In this document: positions 1 to 7,945 of the stretch, in pieces
Layout: every line of letters begins with the position of its first letter
How positions within the stretch are numbered: position 1 is the stretch's first letter
Assembly (NCBI GenBank): GCA_964446865.1
Contig: CAYURD010000078.1
Span: 1 to 18,802, forward strand
Source of the DNA: Glaciecola sp964446865
GTDB taxonomy: Bacteria; Pseudomonadota; Gammaproteobacteria; Enterobacterales; Alteromonadaceae
DNA length: 18,802 nt
Reading direction: 5' to 3'
The notes under the pieces: model-generated
Databases searched by the model: none
The model's input: only the letters and a program-made list of their open reading frames with translations
Told to the model about the DNA's origin: nothing
Position numbers and translations under genes: made by a program

Positions 1-27
1 TTCTAATTTAGCTTAGAGTTAACTGTA

Positions 28-56
28 CGAGGTTCCCAATCGAGTTGGGAATGACT
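28..56 (-). repeat. REP-like hairpin, copy A
   Basis: A short inverted repeat: CCCAA (35-39) pairs with TTGGG (45-49) across a 5-nt loop, and the stem extends by two more pairs (TT/AA). Read on the minus strand it follows the layout shared by the other copies in this window: GTCATY, a 5-nt arm, a short loop, the complementary arm, then RAYCTC. It lies upstream of the thiolase gene. It could also be the end of a terminator for a gene left of the window, but there is no T-tract. Confidence 0.6.
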
Positions 57-149
57 AGGCAAATAATACACAACCATAAGAATTATAAATTATTCTTTTT
101 ATTCGACATCGCTATTATCTTAAATACTCAAAAGTAAAAGGTATTCGAT

Positions 150-1337
150 ATGAAAGAAGCAGTAATAGTCTCCACAGCGCGTACACCCATTGGTAGGGCT
201 TTTAAAGGCGCTTTTAATAACACCAAGTCTCCAACGATGACAGCCCATGCTATTAAACACGCAGTTGAACGTGCCAAAATTGAAGGTGGTGAAGTTGATG
301 ATGTGATTATTGGCTCGGTACTTAATGCTGGCAGCGCTGGCGGGAATATTGCGCGTTTATCTAGTTTAGCCGCGGGTTTACCTTATTCGGTCTCAGGTCA
401 AACTATTGATCGCCAATGTTCGTCAGGCGTGATGGCTATTGCCACTGCGGCTAAGCAAATTATGGTAGATGGCATGCAAGTTGTTGTAGCTGGCGGTCAA
501 GACAACATTTCTGAAGTACAGCAAAAGTATTTTGAATGGGTCAGTAAATGCATGGACGAGAATGTCACAAAATATGCACCCAAAGCCTATATGCCAATGC
601 TTTACACTGCTGAACATGTGGCTAAGAAATACAATATATCTCGTGAATCACAAGACGAGTATGCACTCTTGTCACAGCAGCGCACTGCACAAGCTCAAGA
701 GGCCGGGCGTTTCGACCAAGAAATCGTACCCATCTCGACCACTAAAGGCGTGTTCAATAAAGAAACGAAAGAAATTACCTTTGAAGATGTCACACTTTCA
801 AAAGATGAAGGCAATAGACCTTCAACTACTCTAGAGAGTCTACAAAGTCTACAGCCAGTCGTTGACGGTGGTTGCGTCACGGCGGGAAATGCAAGTCAGC
901 TGTCTGATGGTGCATCTGCTTGTGTCGTTATGGACAGACAGTTAGCTGAGCAACGTAATCTTGACATTTTAGGCACATATCGCGGCATGATGGTGGCTGG
1001 TAACGAGCCAGAAGAAATGGGGATTGGACCTATTTATGCCGTGCCGAAACTACTTAAAACTCACGGTTTGAGCATTAACGACATAGGTTTGTGGGAACTT
1101 AACGAAGCCTTTGCTTTGCAAGCCTTATATTGTCGCGACAAGCTTGGTATTGACCCAGCCATATATAATGTTAATGGCGGCGCTATTTCAATAGGCCATC
1201 CTTATGGTATGACCGGTGCTCGAACGGTTGGTCATGCGCTTATTGAAGGTAAGCGCAGAGGCGTTAAATATGTCGTAGTGACCATGTGTGTAGGCGGCGG
1301 TATGGGCGCGGCAGGCTTATTTGAAATCAACAATTAA
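150..1337 (+). CDS. Acetyl-CoA C-acyltransferase (thiolase)
   Basis: A 395-aa thiolase of normal family length. Thiolases catalyse CoA-dependent cleavage of 3-ketoacyl-CoA, or the reverse Claisen condensation, in the cytoplasm; typical roles are beta-oxidation and acetoacetyl-CoA metabolism. The catalytic set is complete: nucleophilic Cys90 in RQCSSG, a NEAF motif near residue 318, His350 in GGAISIGHPYG, and Cys380 in CVGGGMG. The ATG at 150 has an AAAAGG ribosome site 8 nt upstream, and the N-terminus (MKEAVIVSTARTPIG) starts where thiolases usually start. No beta-oxidation partner such as a FadB-like gene is beside it, so it appears to stand alone and its exact substrate chain length cannot be told from sequence. 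Assignment to the family is secure; the choice between an AtoB-like and a FadA-like role is open. Confidence 0.95.
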   Translation: MKEAVIVSTARTPIGRAFKGAFNNTKSPTMTAHAIKHAVERAKIEGGEVDDVIIGSVLNAGSAGGNIARLSSLAAGLPYSVSGQTIDRQCSSGVMAIATAAKQIMVDGMQVVVAGGQDNISEVQQKYFEWVSKCMDENVTKYAPKAYMPMLYTAEHVAKKYNISRESQDEYALLSQQRTAQAQEAGRFDQEIVPISTTKGVFNKETKEITFEDVTLSKDEGNRPSTTLESLQSLQPVVDGGCVTAGNASQLSDGASACVVMDRQLAEQRNLDILGTYRGMMVAGNEPEEMGIGPIYAVPKLLKTHGLSINDIGLWELNEAFALQALYCRDKLGIDPAIYNVNGGAISIGHPYGMTGARTVGHALIEGKRRGVKYVVVTMCVGGGMGAAGLFEINN

Positions 1338-1367
1338 AACCTTTCTGTCAAAATCGTTCAAAAATAA

Positions 1368-1399
1368 AACGAAATAGGGGCAAATGTCCCTATTTCGTT
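1368..1399. terminator. 12-bp perfect hairpin after the thiolase gene
   Basis: AACGAAATAGGG (1368-1379) pairs perfectly with CCCTATTTCGTT (1388-1399) around an 8-nt loop. It sits 30 nt after the thiolase stop. On the plus strand it is followed by GACAAG, not a T-run, so it is not a textbook intrinsic terminator for the thiolase. On the minus strand it is followed by TTTATTTTTG, which is better, but no minus-strand gene ends here. It may act as a transcript 3'-end stabiliser or a weak terminator. Its last two bases overlap the next promoter's -35 box. Confidence 0.5.
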
Positions 1400-1425
1400 G
1401 ACAAGTGTCTGCATACTGCTACATT
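1398..1425 (+). promoter_or_regulatory. Sigma70-like promoter for the kinase/GGDEF-EAL operon
   Basis: A perfect -35 box TTGACA (1398-1403) is followed after 16 nt by TACATT (1420-1425), a 4/6 match to the -10 box. Transcription would start near 1432, giving a leader of about 20-45 nt before the kinase start. Placement right after the thiolase hairpin supports a separate transcript for the signalling operon. Confidence 0.5.
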
Positions 1426-1452
1426 AAACGAATAGCTAGTTGAATCACATGG

Positions 1453-3174
1453 ATGTCTACTTTTGTTGAGGTACGCATGCAATTAGGTGCAAATATGAAG
1501 TCGGCGGTTGATGAAGTAAATCATCTTAAAACTGCAGTGCCTTCAATCTCAACTTCGCCCTCAAGATTTATCGCACACAATCCAAGTATTCAAATCCTTG
1601 CTCAACAGCATATGCCGCATTTACATGCTCAAGAGTCTGAAATTATTGAAACATATGAACGCCGCTTAACAATTTTAAAGTTAAGTGCAAATGCGCTTAG
1701 TTCCTTTATGTTTGTAAATAGTTCGAATACGCTAATAATGGATGGGGACAAAGACGCCTTGGCTGACATTGAATACCACGGAGTCTGCCGTCATTTAACC
1801 CATTCTCCCGGGGTCTTGCATCTTGTTGAAGCGTCTATCACGAATGGTTTAAACGACTTTTTAAAGTCGGGCGAATACGATTTGATGGCAATGCTCTTGG
1901 TTGACGATAATAAGCAAGCGATTGCATTAGTTGGCACCCTTATACCTAATAGCGAGCTTAGCAGCGCCAAGAGTGCAAAGACCTCAAAAACAGCCAAGGG
2001 CTTTAAAAATCCAAAAACCAAAAAAATCATCAAACTGCTCATGCACGAATTTAAGCGTGATTTACTCAACCATGCTAAGTCAAATCAGTTGCATGCGATT
2101 CATTCCCAACATTTACAACTGTCGGCTTTAAATCAAGATTATATTTGCATAAAAGATAGTGGCCATCGCATTGTATACGCTAATCCAGCTTTACTTGCGA
2201 CTTACCCAGCTTCCGCTCAACCCAAAATTTTTGGCTATACCACCGCTAATTTTTATGATCCCGATAGCTGCGCTAAAATGATAAATTCTGACATAAGCGC
2301 GCTAACGAGTGGCTATTTCAAAGGCACGGAATATATTAAATTGGCCAACGGTACCGAAAAAATTCTACTCACGACCAAAAAAGCGTTTAACGGCATAGAC
2401 GGTAAAAAATACTTAATGTCGGTATCTCGAGACATTACCGAAAAAGAGATTTTGATTAATGATTTAAAACGTTCAAATGCAGATTTAGACAACTTTGCTT
2501 ATGTTGCGTCGCACGATTTACGCGCGCCTTTAAATGCTATCAAGCGCTTAGTGTCTTATGTAAAAGAAGACTGCGAATCAATTTTACCCGGTGAGAGTAA
2601 TGAAGATCTCTCTATAGTGTTAAACCGCGTAAACCGCATGGAAAAGTTGTTGGTTGACTTACTTTCTTATTCTCGCATCGGCAAAGAATATCAAGAAGCG
2701 ACTCAATTTAACTTAAGAGAATTTGTGATTGAGATGCTCTCACTCATCGATTTACCGATGGGCTTTGTGTTTACTTGCGATAACGTCGACATTAACGTGC
2801 CCGAGATCCCCTTTAACGTAGTGATGATTAATTTGGTATCAAACGCAATTAAACATCACGATTCGGGCAATGCAAAGATTCAAATCAAAGCAAAAAATAG
2901 TGAGCGGGGCAGTGTTATCACAGTGATAGATAATGGCCCTGGTATTGAAGAGAAAAATAGAGAACGTATTTTTAAACTCTTTGAAACGCTTAAACCACGT
3001 GACGAAGTTGAAGGCAGTGGTATGGGCTTAAGTGTTGTTAAAAAAATAGTTGAGCATTATGGTGGCAATATCAAAGTGGCTTCAAATAAGCCGCGAGGCA
3101 CTAAGTTTATAGTGACTTGGCCCACTCATAATATGGCAAGAAGCGTCTTAGATGGCTTGCATAAAGAGAACTAG
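1453..3174 (+). CDS. Soluble PAS-domain sensor histidine kinase
   Basis: A 573-aa kinase with no membrane segment, so probably a cytoplasmic sensor. Residues 1-220 are an unrecognised N-terminal region with a Lys-rich stretch near 173-195. A PAS-like domain follows (about 222-330, starting LNQDYICIKDSGHRIVYANP and ending SRDITEKE), then a short coiled-coil-like helix, the H-box with phospho-acceptor His354 (SHDLRAPL), and the ATPase domain: N-box Asn460/Asn464, G1 box DNGPG (493-497), G2 box GSGMGLS (521-527). All residues needed for autophosphorylation are visible. The next gene starts 2 nt after the stop and begins with a receiver domain, so it is the likely phosphotransfer partner. Start choice is uncertain: the ATG at 1453 has no clear ribosome site, while the in-frame ATG at 1477 (residue 9) has GAGG 5 nt upstream and is the better candidate. 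The ligand or signal is unknown. Confidence 0.93.
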   Translation: MSTFVEVRMQLGANMKSAVDEVNHLKTAVPSISTSPSRFIAHNPSIQILAQQHMPHLHAQESEIIETYERRLTILKLSANALSSFMFVNSSNTLIMDGDKDALADIEYHGVCRHLTHSPGVLHLVEASITNGLNDFLKSGEYDLMAMLLVDDNKQAIALVGTLIPNSELSSAKSAKTSKTAKGFKNPKTKKIIKLLMHEFKRDLLNHAKSNQLHAIHSQHLQLSALNQDYICIKDSGHRIVYANPALLATYPASAQPKIFGYTTANFYDPDSCAKMINSDISALTSGYFKGTEYIKLANGTEKILLTTKKAFNGIDGKKYLMSVSRDITEKEILINDLKRSNADLDNFAYVASHDLRAPLNAIKRLVSYVKEDCESILPGESNEDLSIVLNRVNRMEKLLVDLLSYSRIGKEYQEATQFNLREFVIEMLSLIDLPMGFVFTCDNVDINVPEIPFNVVMINLVSNAIKHHDSGNAKIQIKAKNSERGSVITVIDNGPGIEEKNRERIFKLFETLKPRDEVEGSGMGLSVVKKIVEHYGGNIKVASNKPRGTKFIVTWPTHNMARSVLDGLHKEN

Positions 3175-3176
3175 CT

Positions 3177-4901
3177 ATGGAAATGAAAAGAAGGCTGCAC
3201 GTTTTATTAGTTGACGATGATTTAGCCGACCGTCGGATCATTAGGCGCACATTAGTAGACAATGCCGCCGACGTCAAAGTAGTGGAAGCGACCTCGGTTG
3301 AAGAAGGCTTTGGCATTTTGCAGCAACAGAGTTTTGATGCGATTTTACTAGACTATAAGTTGCCAGGCGCAGACGGAATAGAAATGGTGCAATCGCTCAG
3401 AGCGAGACCCGATTTGGGCAGTATTGCTATTATTATGATGAGTGCGTCAGAAAATGAAGCCTTAGCGGTTAAATGCATAGAATCGGGCGCTCAGGACTTT
3501 ATTCAAAAATCTGAATTGCAGCGTCTGAATTTGCATCGTGCGATTGTTCATGCCCACAAGCGCTTTGAATTAGAGCACAAGCTCCATCAAAACTACCTGA
3601 ATGTTAAACACCTTGCCGAAAAAGACCCGCTTACCGGATTATCAAACCGCCATCATTTTAATGTGATGATGGATGTATTAGTTGACCCAAATCGAGAGTC
3701 AAAAGTAGATGTAGCCCTTTTAGTGATGGACTTAGATAATTTTAAGTTTATCAACGACACGATGGGGCACGATGCGGGCGACAGGTTATTAATTGAATTT
3801 GCAACACGAGTCAAAGGTCTTTTACGCAGACACGAAAGCTTTGCTCGTTTAGGCGGCGACGAATTTGCCATTATTTTAAACGGTATTAAATCAACCCAAC
3901 AAGTCAGGTTAGTGGCTCAGCGCATTCACGAAGCCCTTTTAGCACCAATCAAACTAAATGAGACACAAGAAGCGCAATGCAGAGCCAGTATTGGCTGTGC
4001 TATTTACCCATTGCATGCGCCAGATAAAGACAGCCTAATCAAGTATGCCGACATTGCGATGTATCAGGCCAAAGCCGATGGCAAGGGTAAAATGCGCTTG
4101 TATGACCGCTCAATGAGTGCACAACATGCGAGGCTATCTAATATTCAAACGGGTTTAAAGCAGCATATATCAGGGCATAGTTTTAATTTGCATTTTCAGC
4201 CAGTGATTAATTTGTGTGATGACCAAAATGTAGGTTATGAAGCGCTCATAAGATGGCCTTACGAACAAGGCGATGAGCACGAACAATACGTACCAGATGA
4301 GTTTATCCCTATCGCTGAAAAGAACTCGGACATCCATGCTTTAGGTGACTGGGTAATTGATCAGGCCATTAAACAAATTGCCCAATGGCAAAAAACACAT
4401 GCTAAAGCACAATTTATCGCCATTAATATTTCGCCCGTACAGCTGCAAAACCAGGCGGTGAGTGAATATATTATCGATAGGGCAGAAGCATACGGTGTAA
4501 ACCCACAAAACATTGTACTCGAAATTACCGAAACAGCCTTATTTGAAAAAGAGGCGGCAATTAAACAATCAATTGAGATATTGTCGGACTATGGCTTTAT
4601 TATTTCGCTTGACGATTTTGGCGTAGGCTACTCATCTATTCAGCACTTAATTGAGTACCCCATTAGCATTGTTAAACTCGATAAATCACTCTTTACAGTC
4701 GAGAACAGTGAGCTCAAGCGCAAAGCCGTTTTTGAAGCGCTAGCAGAAATGCTTAAACGTTTAAACATGACGGTGGTCGCTGAAGGGATAGAGACTCAAG
4801 CACATTTGGATATGTGTAAGTCTCTTAATATTGATCACGGGCAGGGCTTTTACTTAGGTCGCCCCGCCGCGGCTAAAGAAATAGAGGCTATCGCTCTCTA
4901 A
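3177..4901 (+). CDS. Response regulator with receiver, GGDEF and EAL domains
   Basis: A 574-aa c-di-GMP turnover protein. Receiver domain 7-125: acidic pocket Asp13/Asp14, phospho-acceptor Asp59 (ILLDY), Ser89 and Lys111. GGDEF domain about 145-310 with an intact RLGGDEF (signature at 226-230), so diguanylate cyclase activity is possible. The usual inhibitory RxxD site upstream reads RRHE (217-220), so product inhibition may be weak. EAL domain about 322-570 with EAL (355-357), Asn417, Glu449/Glu452, DDFGVGYSS (479-487), Lys500, Glu536/Glu539 and Gln556, the residue set expected of active phosphodiesterases. Both catalytic halves therefore look competent, and phosphorylation at Asp59 could set the balance. 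It is co-transcribed with the preceding kinase (2-nt gap, AAAGAGAA upstream). The last 14 bp overlap the tail of the convergent lipoprotein gene. Net direction of activity cannot be read from sequence. Confidence 0.95.
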   Translation: MEMKRRLHVLLVDDDLADRRIIRRTLVDNAADVKVVEATSVEEGFGILQQQSFDAILLDYKLPGADGIEMVQSLRARPDLGSIAIIMMSASENEALAVKCIESGAQDFIQKSELQRLNLHRAIVHAHKRFELEHKLHQNYLNVKHLAEKDPLTGLSNRHHFNVMMDVLVDPNRESKVDVALLVMDLDNFKFINDTMGHDAGDRLLIEFATRVKGLLRRHESFARLGGDEFAIILNGIKSTQQVRLVAQRIHEALLAPIKLNETQEAQCRASIGCAIYPLHAPDKDSLIKYADIAMYQAKADGKGKMRLYDRSMSAQHARLSNIQTGLKQHISGHSFNLHFQPVINLCDDQNVGYEALIRWPYEQGDEHEQYVPDEFIPIAEKNSDIHALGDWVIDQAIKQIAQWQKTHAKAQFIAINISPVQLQNQAVSEYIIDRAEAYGVNPQNIVLEITETALFEKEAAIKQSIEILSDYGFIISLDDFGVGYSSIQHLIEYPISIVKLDKSLFTVENSELKRKAVFEALAEMLKRLNMTVVAEGIETQAHLDMCKSLNIDHGQGFYLGRPAAAKEIEAIAL

Positions 4902-5655
4902 CAACTGGCTGATGTGGCTTTGTGTCTCGGGTGGTTCGCGTTGCTGCTCGTGGCGCACTGCGTGTACTCCCTGAGTTACTGCTTTGGTTACGACCACCGC
5001 TAGCGCTTGAATTTCCCCACTGGCGATGCCCTCTGTGATGGTTTCGGTTGCCAGTATGAAAGCGATTGTGTAAGTAAAAGCGTGATGAATATCGGCTATG
5101 CCAAAACGGGTCATACCAAGGGTAAAAGAAGCCCGGGTGAAAGCCAGGTCTAAAGCCAAAGGGCGAGAATGCATAAGCTTCCATAGGGCGCTTCTCTTTC
5201 CACATATAATAACCTTGGGCCTTTAGCGTGGGATATTGATATTCTTGCTCACCAATAATATCAAGCGTAATATCGCCTACCTCACCAACGACGGTAATTA
5301 AGCGGCCACTTTCAAACACAACGGGGTCAATAAAGCCTTCAACCACCGCTTTAAAGCGTCCGCTGCTGTCATCGCCGGTGACAGGTTTGCCGTATCGGTT
5401 TTCAGGAAAGTATACAATTTCAATCTCGGATACGTCTTTTTTATTGACTACCGATACAATTTTACCGCCCCAGCGAGCTTTTTCGCCTTTAGCGCTTAGG
5501 TTCTCTTTGTCTTTACTAACGGCTTCAAACGAGACTAGTTTTTCGCTTTCATTAACGTCAATCTCGTTAGGCACAATGGCGCAGCCAGTGATGATAAATA
5601 TTGACGATAGACTAATAAATAAGGCTTTAATGCTTTTTTTGTTTATCAGTTTCAT
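4888..5655 (-). CDS. Slp-family outer-membrane lipoprotein with H/R/S-rich tail
   Basis: A 255-aa lipoprotein. Residues 1-24 form a signal peptide ending in the lipobox ITGC, with Cys25 as the lipidated residue. The core resembles Slp proteins (starvation- and stationary-phase-induced outer-membrane lipoproteins of enterics): ARWGGKIVSVVN near 60-71, VYFPENRYGKP near 81-91, GRFKAVVEGFIDPVVF near 99-114, then GRLITVVGEV. Slp proteins are usually about 180-190 aa; here an aromatic/Pro/Gly segment (160-188) leads into an extra tail of about 65 residues rich in His, Arg, Asn, Ser and Gly. The ATG at 5655 is chosen over an in-frame GTG at 5661 because GGAG sits 8 nt before the ATG but only 2 nt before the GTG. 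The molecular role of Slp proteins is not well defined. The 3' end overlaps the convergent GGDEF-EAL gene by 14 bp. Confidence 0.88.
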   Translation of the reverse strand: MKLINKKSIKALFISLSSIFIITGCAIVPNEIDVNESEKLVSFEAVSKDKENLSAKGEKARWGGKIVSVVNKKDVSEIEIVYFPENRYGKPVTGDDSSGRFKAVVEGFIDPVVFESGRLITVVGEVGDITLDIIGEQEYQYPTLKAQGYYMWKEKRPMEAYAFSPFGFRPGFHPGFFYPWYDPFWHSRYSSRFYLHNRFHTGNRNHHRGHRQWGNSSASGGRNQSSNSGSTRSAPRAATRTTRDTKPHQPVVRER

Positions 5656-5710
5656 TCGCACTACTCCAACATGATTCGATTTCTAATGACACCATTATAA
5701 TAGTTTTACA

Positions 5711-5760
5711 GTCAATTAATTGTATTTGACCGTAATAAACAGGATTTTGTCGGACAAAAT
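5711..5760. promoter_or_regulatory. Two palindromes upstream of the Slp gene
   Basis: ATTTTGTC (5744-5751) and GACAAAAT (5753-5760) form a perfect 17-bp palindrome around one central base, about 90-105 nt before the Slp start. A second inverted repeat lies between it and the gene: GTCAA (5711-5715) against TTGAC (5726-5730). Such symmetrical sites before a gene are typical of operators bound by dimeric repressors or activators. No regulator can be named. On the minus strand a TATAAT-like box lies close by (about 5694-5703), but no well-spaced -35 box is seen. Confidence 0.3.
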
Positions 5761-5793
5761 TACGTACATCAAGATAACTCTTGTTTTGGTAAA

Positions 5794-5823
5794 TAAAAAA
5801 GCTAAGCTTTTAATGTGCTTAGC
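5794..5823 (-). terminator. Intrinsic terminator of the MOSC gene
   Basis: On the minus strand GCTAAGC and GCTTAGC (plus-strand positions 5817-5823 and 5801-5807) form a 7-bp stem with a 9-nt loop, followed by a TTTTTTATTT run. It starts about 22 nt after the stop of the MOSC gene, which is in the right direction and place. Confidence 0.75.
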
Positions 5824-5845
5824 ATTTATATTTACGCTAATAGCA

Positions 5846-6562
5846 TTATAAAAAACGCGTCAATTTTTTAGCCACTCGGTGCATATCAGCTTGCCAAGGT
5901 GGTGCTAGGCTTGGATCATCAAAAGCGCGATTAGCCAATGCCAACAATGCTTCATGATCGTGTACTCGTTTTTCTATTTTCATCAGCTTTCTAAGCTGCC
6001 ATATTTGCTCAATACTAATCGCGTCTGACTGACGACTCAATAAGGTAACGTCATCGCCTACATTAATACAGCCGTCATTCTCTACACTATAATACCAACC
6101 CGTTAAATTATGCTCTGCAATAAAGCTATCTATCTTTTTTTGTCCGTAACGTTGATTTATTTTAGAGCAAGGAGCGCGGGGCGATACTACCTTTAATACT
6201 ACCTCGCCAAAGCTATAACAATCTCCAATATACACATTTTGATCATTCATATAAGGAGCCGAAATGTTCTCCCCTATTGTCCCTAGCAAACATGATGGTT
6301 GAGCGTCTGGAAAATTGCTTTGCAACTTATCGTAGCTTTCTTGAGCATATTGGTGCAAAGCCATGTAAGGGCCACCGTGCAGCTTTTTATTGCCTTGCTC
6401 ATCTTCTAGTGCGCCGTCTTTAACTATATTAATAGTATTGTGAGCTGTCTTTATTATGCTACTAGGTGCGCCCCTTGGGCCGAAGGCTTGGGGTTTACCT
6501 GCAAATAAATGGGCAACTGTCGAGGTTTTCTCGGGTGTTAAGCTAGGCGTAGCTGAAGCCAT
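5846..6562 (-). CDS. MOSC-domain protein, YiiM-like
   Basis: A 238-aa soluble protein matching the YiiM layout: a MOSC domain (about 16-175) followed by a C-terminal helical extension (about 180-238). MOSC proteins carry or transfer sulfur or bind the molybdenum cofactor; the E. coli YiiM protein is a molybdenum-dependent reductase of N-hydroxylated bases such as 6-hydroxylaminopurine. Visible family features are LHGGPYMALHQYAQESY (61-77), GTIGENI (95-101) and Cys132 in SPRAPCSKI, the conserved MOSC cysteine. The ATG at 6562 has AAGGGA 8 nt upstream. It is followed by its own terminator and transcribed away from the ECF sigma gene; nothing else for molybdenum metabolism is nearby. Family assignment is firm, the exact substrate is inferred by analogy. 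Confidence 0.88.
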   Translation of the reverse strand: MASATPSLTPEKTSTVAHLFAGKPQAFGPRGAPSSIIKTAHNTINIVKDGALEDEQGNKKLHGGPYMALHQYAQESYDKLQSNFPDAQPSCLLGTIGENISAPYMNDQNVYIGDCYSFGEVVLKVVSPRAPCSKINQRYGQKKIDSFIAEHNLTGWYYSVENDGCINVGDDVTLLSRQSDAISIEQIWQLRKLMKIEKRVHDHEALLALANRAFDDPSLAPPWQADMHRVAKKLTRFL

Positions 6563-6723
6563 TTGCGTGATCCCTTTTGCTAATTGAGCTTGAAGACTTA
6601 CTTTAGCAAAATGGACAGTGCTTTAACAGTTGATCGCAACACTTAGCTTATACAATGTCCTTTTATGAAAGTGGGTTCAAAGAGGGAATAACAAAAAGCG
6701 AATTAATAAATTACATGCATATA

Positions 6724-6747
6724 AACCTTTTAATATAGCGCTGCGAC
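6724..6747 (+). promoter_or_regulatory. Candidate ECF-type promoter of the sigma operon
   Basis: AAC (6724-6726, in ATAAACC) is separated by 17 nt from CGAC (6744-6747). An AAC-containing -35 and a CGWC-type -10 at this spacing are typical of many ECF sigma factors, which often transcribe their own operon. Start of transcription would be near 6754, 26 nt before the sigma ATG. Only one copy was found, so it could be chance. Confidence 0.35.
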
Positions 6748-6779
6748 AAACATAATGAAGCAGCAAAAGAACGACTACT

Positions 6780-7385
6780 ATGGAAGCTCATTTGAAGTTG
6801 ATTAAATCAACAAAAACGCCAAAGCAGGCAACTCAAGAAAGCGAACTCACAATCAAAACGATAGGTGATTGTACTGAGCTTGAATTAATTGCATTGGCTC
6901 AAGCGCAAAACAAAGAAGCGTTTAAAGCGCTATACGACATGCATGTACCCAAGGTATATGGCTTATGCGTTCGTTTGTGCGCCGACCGTTCACAAGCTGA
7001 AGATGCCACCCAAGAAGTATTTATTCAACTGTGGCAAAAAATTAGTAATTTTAAAGGCGATAGTCAATTTTCAACGTGGCTACATTCGGTGGCAAGCAAC
7101 ATTACTATTTCGTTTATTCGTAAACAAAAAGGGTGGTGGCAAAAAATGCTTAATATCGAAGATGCGAATATGCATGAACAAGCCAGTGAATTGTCTTTGC
7201 ACGATACGGATTTTGAAAAATGGATCTTGCGACTGCCTGAACGGGCTCGATGGGTGTTTGTATTACATGCGATTGAGGGTTATCGCCATGAACAAATCGC
7301 CAGTATGCTCGATATGGCTGTGGGCACAAGCAAAGCACAATTTCACCGAGCAAAACACTTAATTGAGGAGTGGATGGATGAGTAA
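6780..7385 (+). CDS. ECF-type RNA polymerase sigma factor
   Basis: A 201-aa sigma factor of the extracytoplasmic-function class, directing RNA polymerase to a specific regulon. Region 2 spans about 48-117 (FKALYDMHVPKVYGLC, then QAEDATQEVFIQLWQ and the DNA-melting/recognition part FKGDSQFSTWLHSVASN). Region 4 spans about 148-196 (LPERARWVFVLHAIEGYRH with the helix-turn-helix EQIASMLDMAVGTSKAQFHR). There is no region 1 or 3, as expected. The first 30 residues are an extra, weakly conserved leader. No strong ribosome site precedes the ATG at 6780, but no other in-frame ATG occurs before residue 54. The last 8 nt overlap the next gene (ATGAGTAA), indicating translational coupling to its likely anti-sigma factor. 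The signal is unknown; the exported third gene suggests envelope stress or surface conditions. Confidence 0.95.
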   Translation: MEAHLKLIKSTKTPKQATQESELTIKTIGDCTELELIALAQAQNKEAFKALYDMHVPKVYGLCVRLCADRSQAEDATQEVFIQLWQKISNFKGDSQFSTWLHSVASNITISFIRKQKGWWQKMLNIEDANMHEQASELSLHDTDFEKWILRLPERARWVFVLHAIEGYRHEQIASMLDMAVGTSKAQFHRAKHLIEEWMDE

Positions 7386-7932
7386 GGCAAAAAAGCCATC
7401 TATTGATGACCATATTTCAGCGCTTAATATAAGCAAATTACCCAGTCGAGATTTATGGAAAGGTATTGATTACGCTATTACAGAAATGGCGAACGATGTA
7501 GCAAATGACGCAAGTGTAGAATCTGGTATTGTTTCAGACCTAGATTCGGGTGTTTCAGCGTTAAATGGAAAGCCTCGTAAAACACGCACACCACTTTATG
7601 CGATGGCGGCCAGTGTATGTTTAGTCGCCTTGGTTGGGTATATTAGTTTTCAAACGGGTAAAAATACCAGTGGCCAAGAACTGGTTCAAAGAATTTCAGC
7701 ACAGCATACAGAGCAAAAACAAGCATTATTGTCGAGTTTTGAAGGGCAGCCTACCGTCACTCAAAACTGGCAGCAACAGCTTGCAGAATTAGACGAAGCG
7801 GCGGTAGCGATTAAAAAGGCGCTTGAAAACGAGCCTAACAATCCGGCGCTTTTACGCATGCTTAAACGTGTGCATCAACAACAAATTGCGTTAATTGAAC
7901 GCGTCCACGCACCCGCGTGGCAACAAATTTAA
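7378..7932 (+). CDS. Probable single-pass anti-sigma factor
   Basis: A 184-aa protein with a cytoplasmic N-terminal segment (1-71), one membrane helix (about 72-93, TPLYAMAASVCLVALVGYIS) and a periplasmic Gln/Glu/Ala-rich helical part (95-184, probably coiled coil). This topology, and translation overlapping an ECF sigma gene by 8 nt, are the hallmarks of membrane anti-sigma factors that hold sigma until a signal arrives. A short LPSRDLWKGIDYAI motif (21-34) is visible, but the zinc-binding HxxxCxxC motif of many anti-sigma factors is absent. The start at ATG 7378 is chosen because GAGGAG lies 7 nt upstream; a longer TTG reading at 7363 has no such support. Function is inferred from context and topology, not from a recognised domain. 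Confidence 0.72.
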   Translation: MSKAKKPSIDDHISALNISKLPSRDLWKGIDYAITEMANDVANDASVESGIVSDLDSGVSALNGKPRKTRTPLYAMAASVCLVALVGYISFQTGKNTSGQELVQRISAQHTEQKQALLSSFEGQPTVTQNWQQQLAELDEAAVAIKKALENEPNNPALLRMLKRVHQQQIALIERVHAPAWQQI

Positions 7933-7945
7933 TAGAGGTAACAAT

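Noticed and set aside
4854..5174. 106-codon minus-strand frame over the Slp tail
   Set aside because: It overlaps the Slp lipoprotein in another frame, lacks a ribosome site and has no domain.
6889..7362. 157-codon open frame inside the ECF sigma gene
   Set aside because: It lies in another frame of a clear sigma factor gene and its product is Cys/Lys-rich with no family features.
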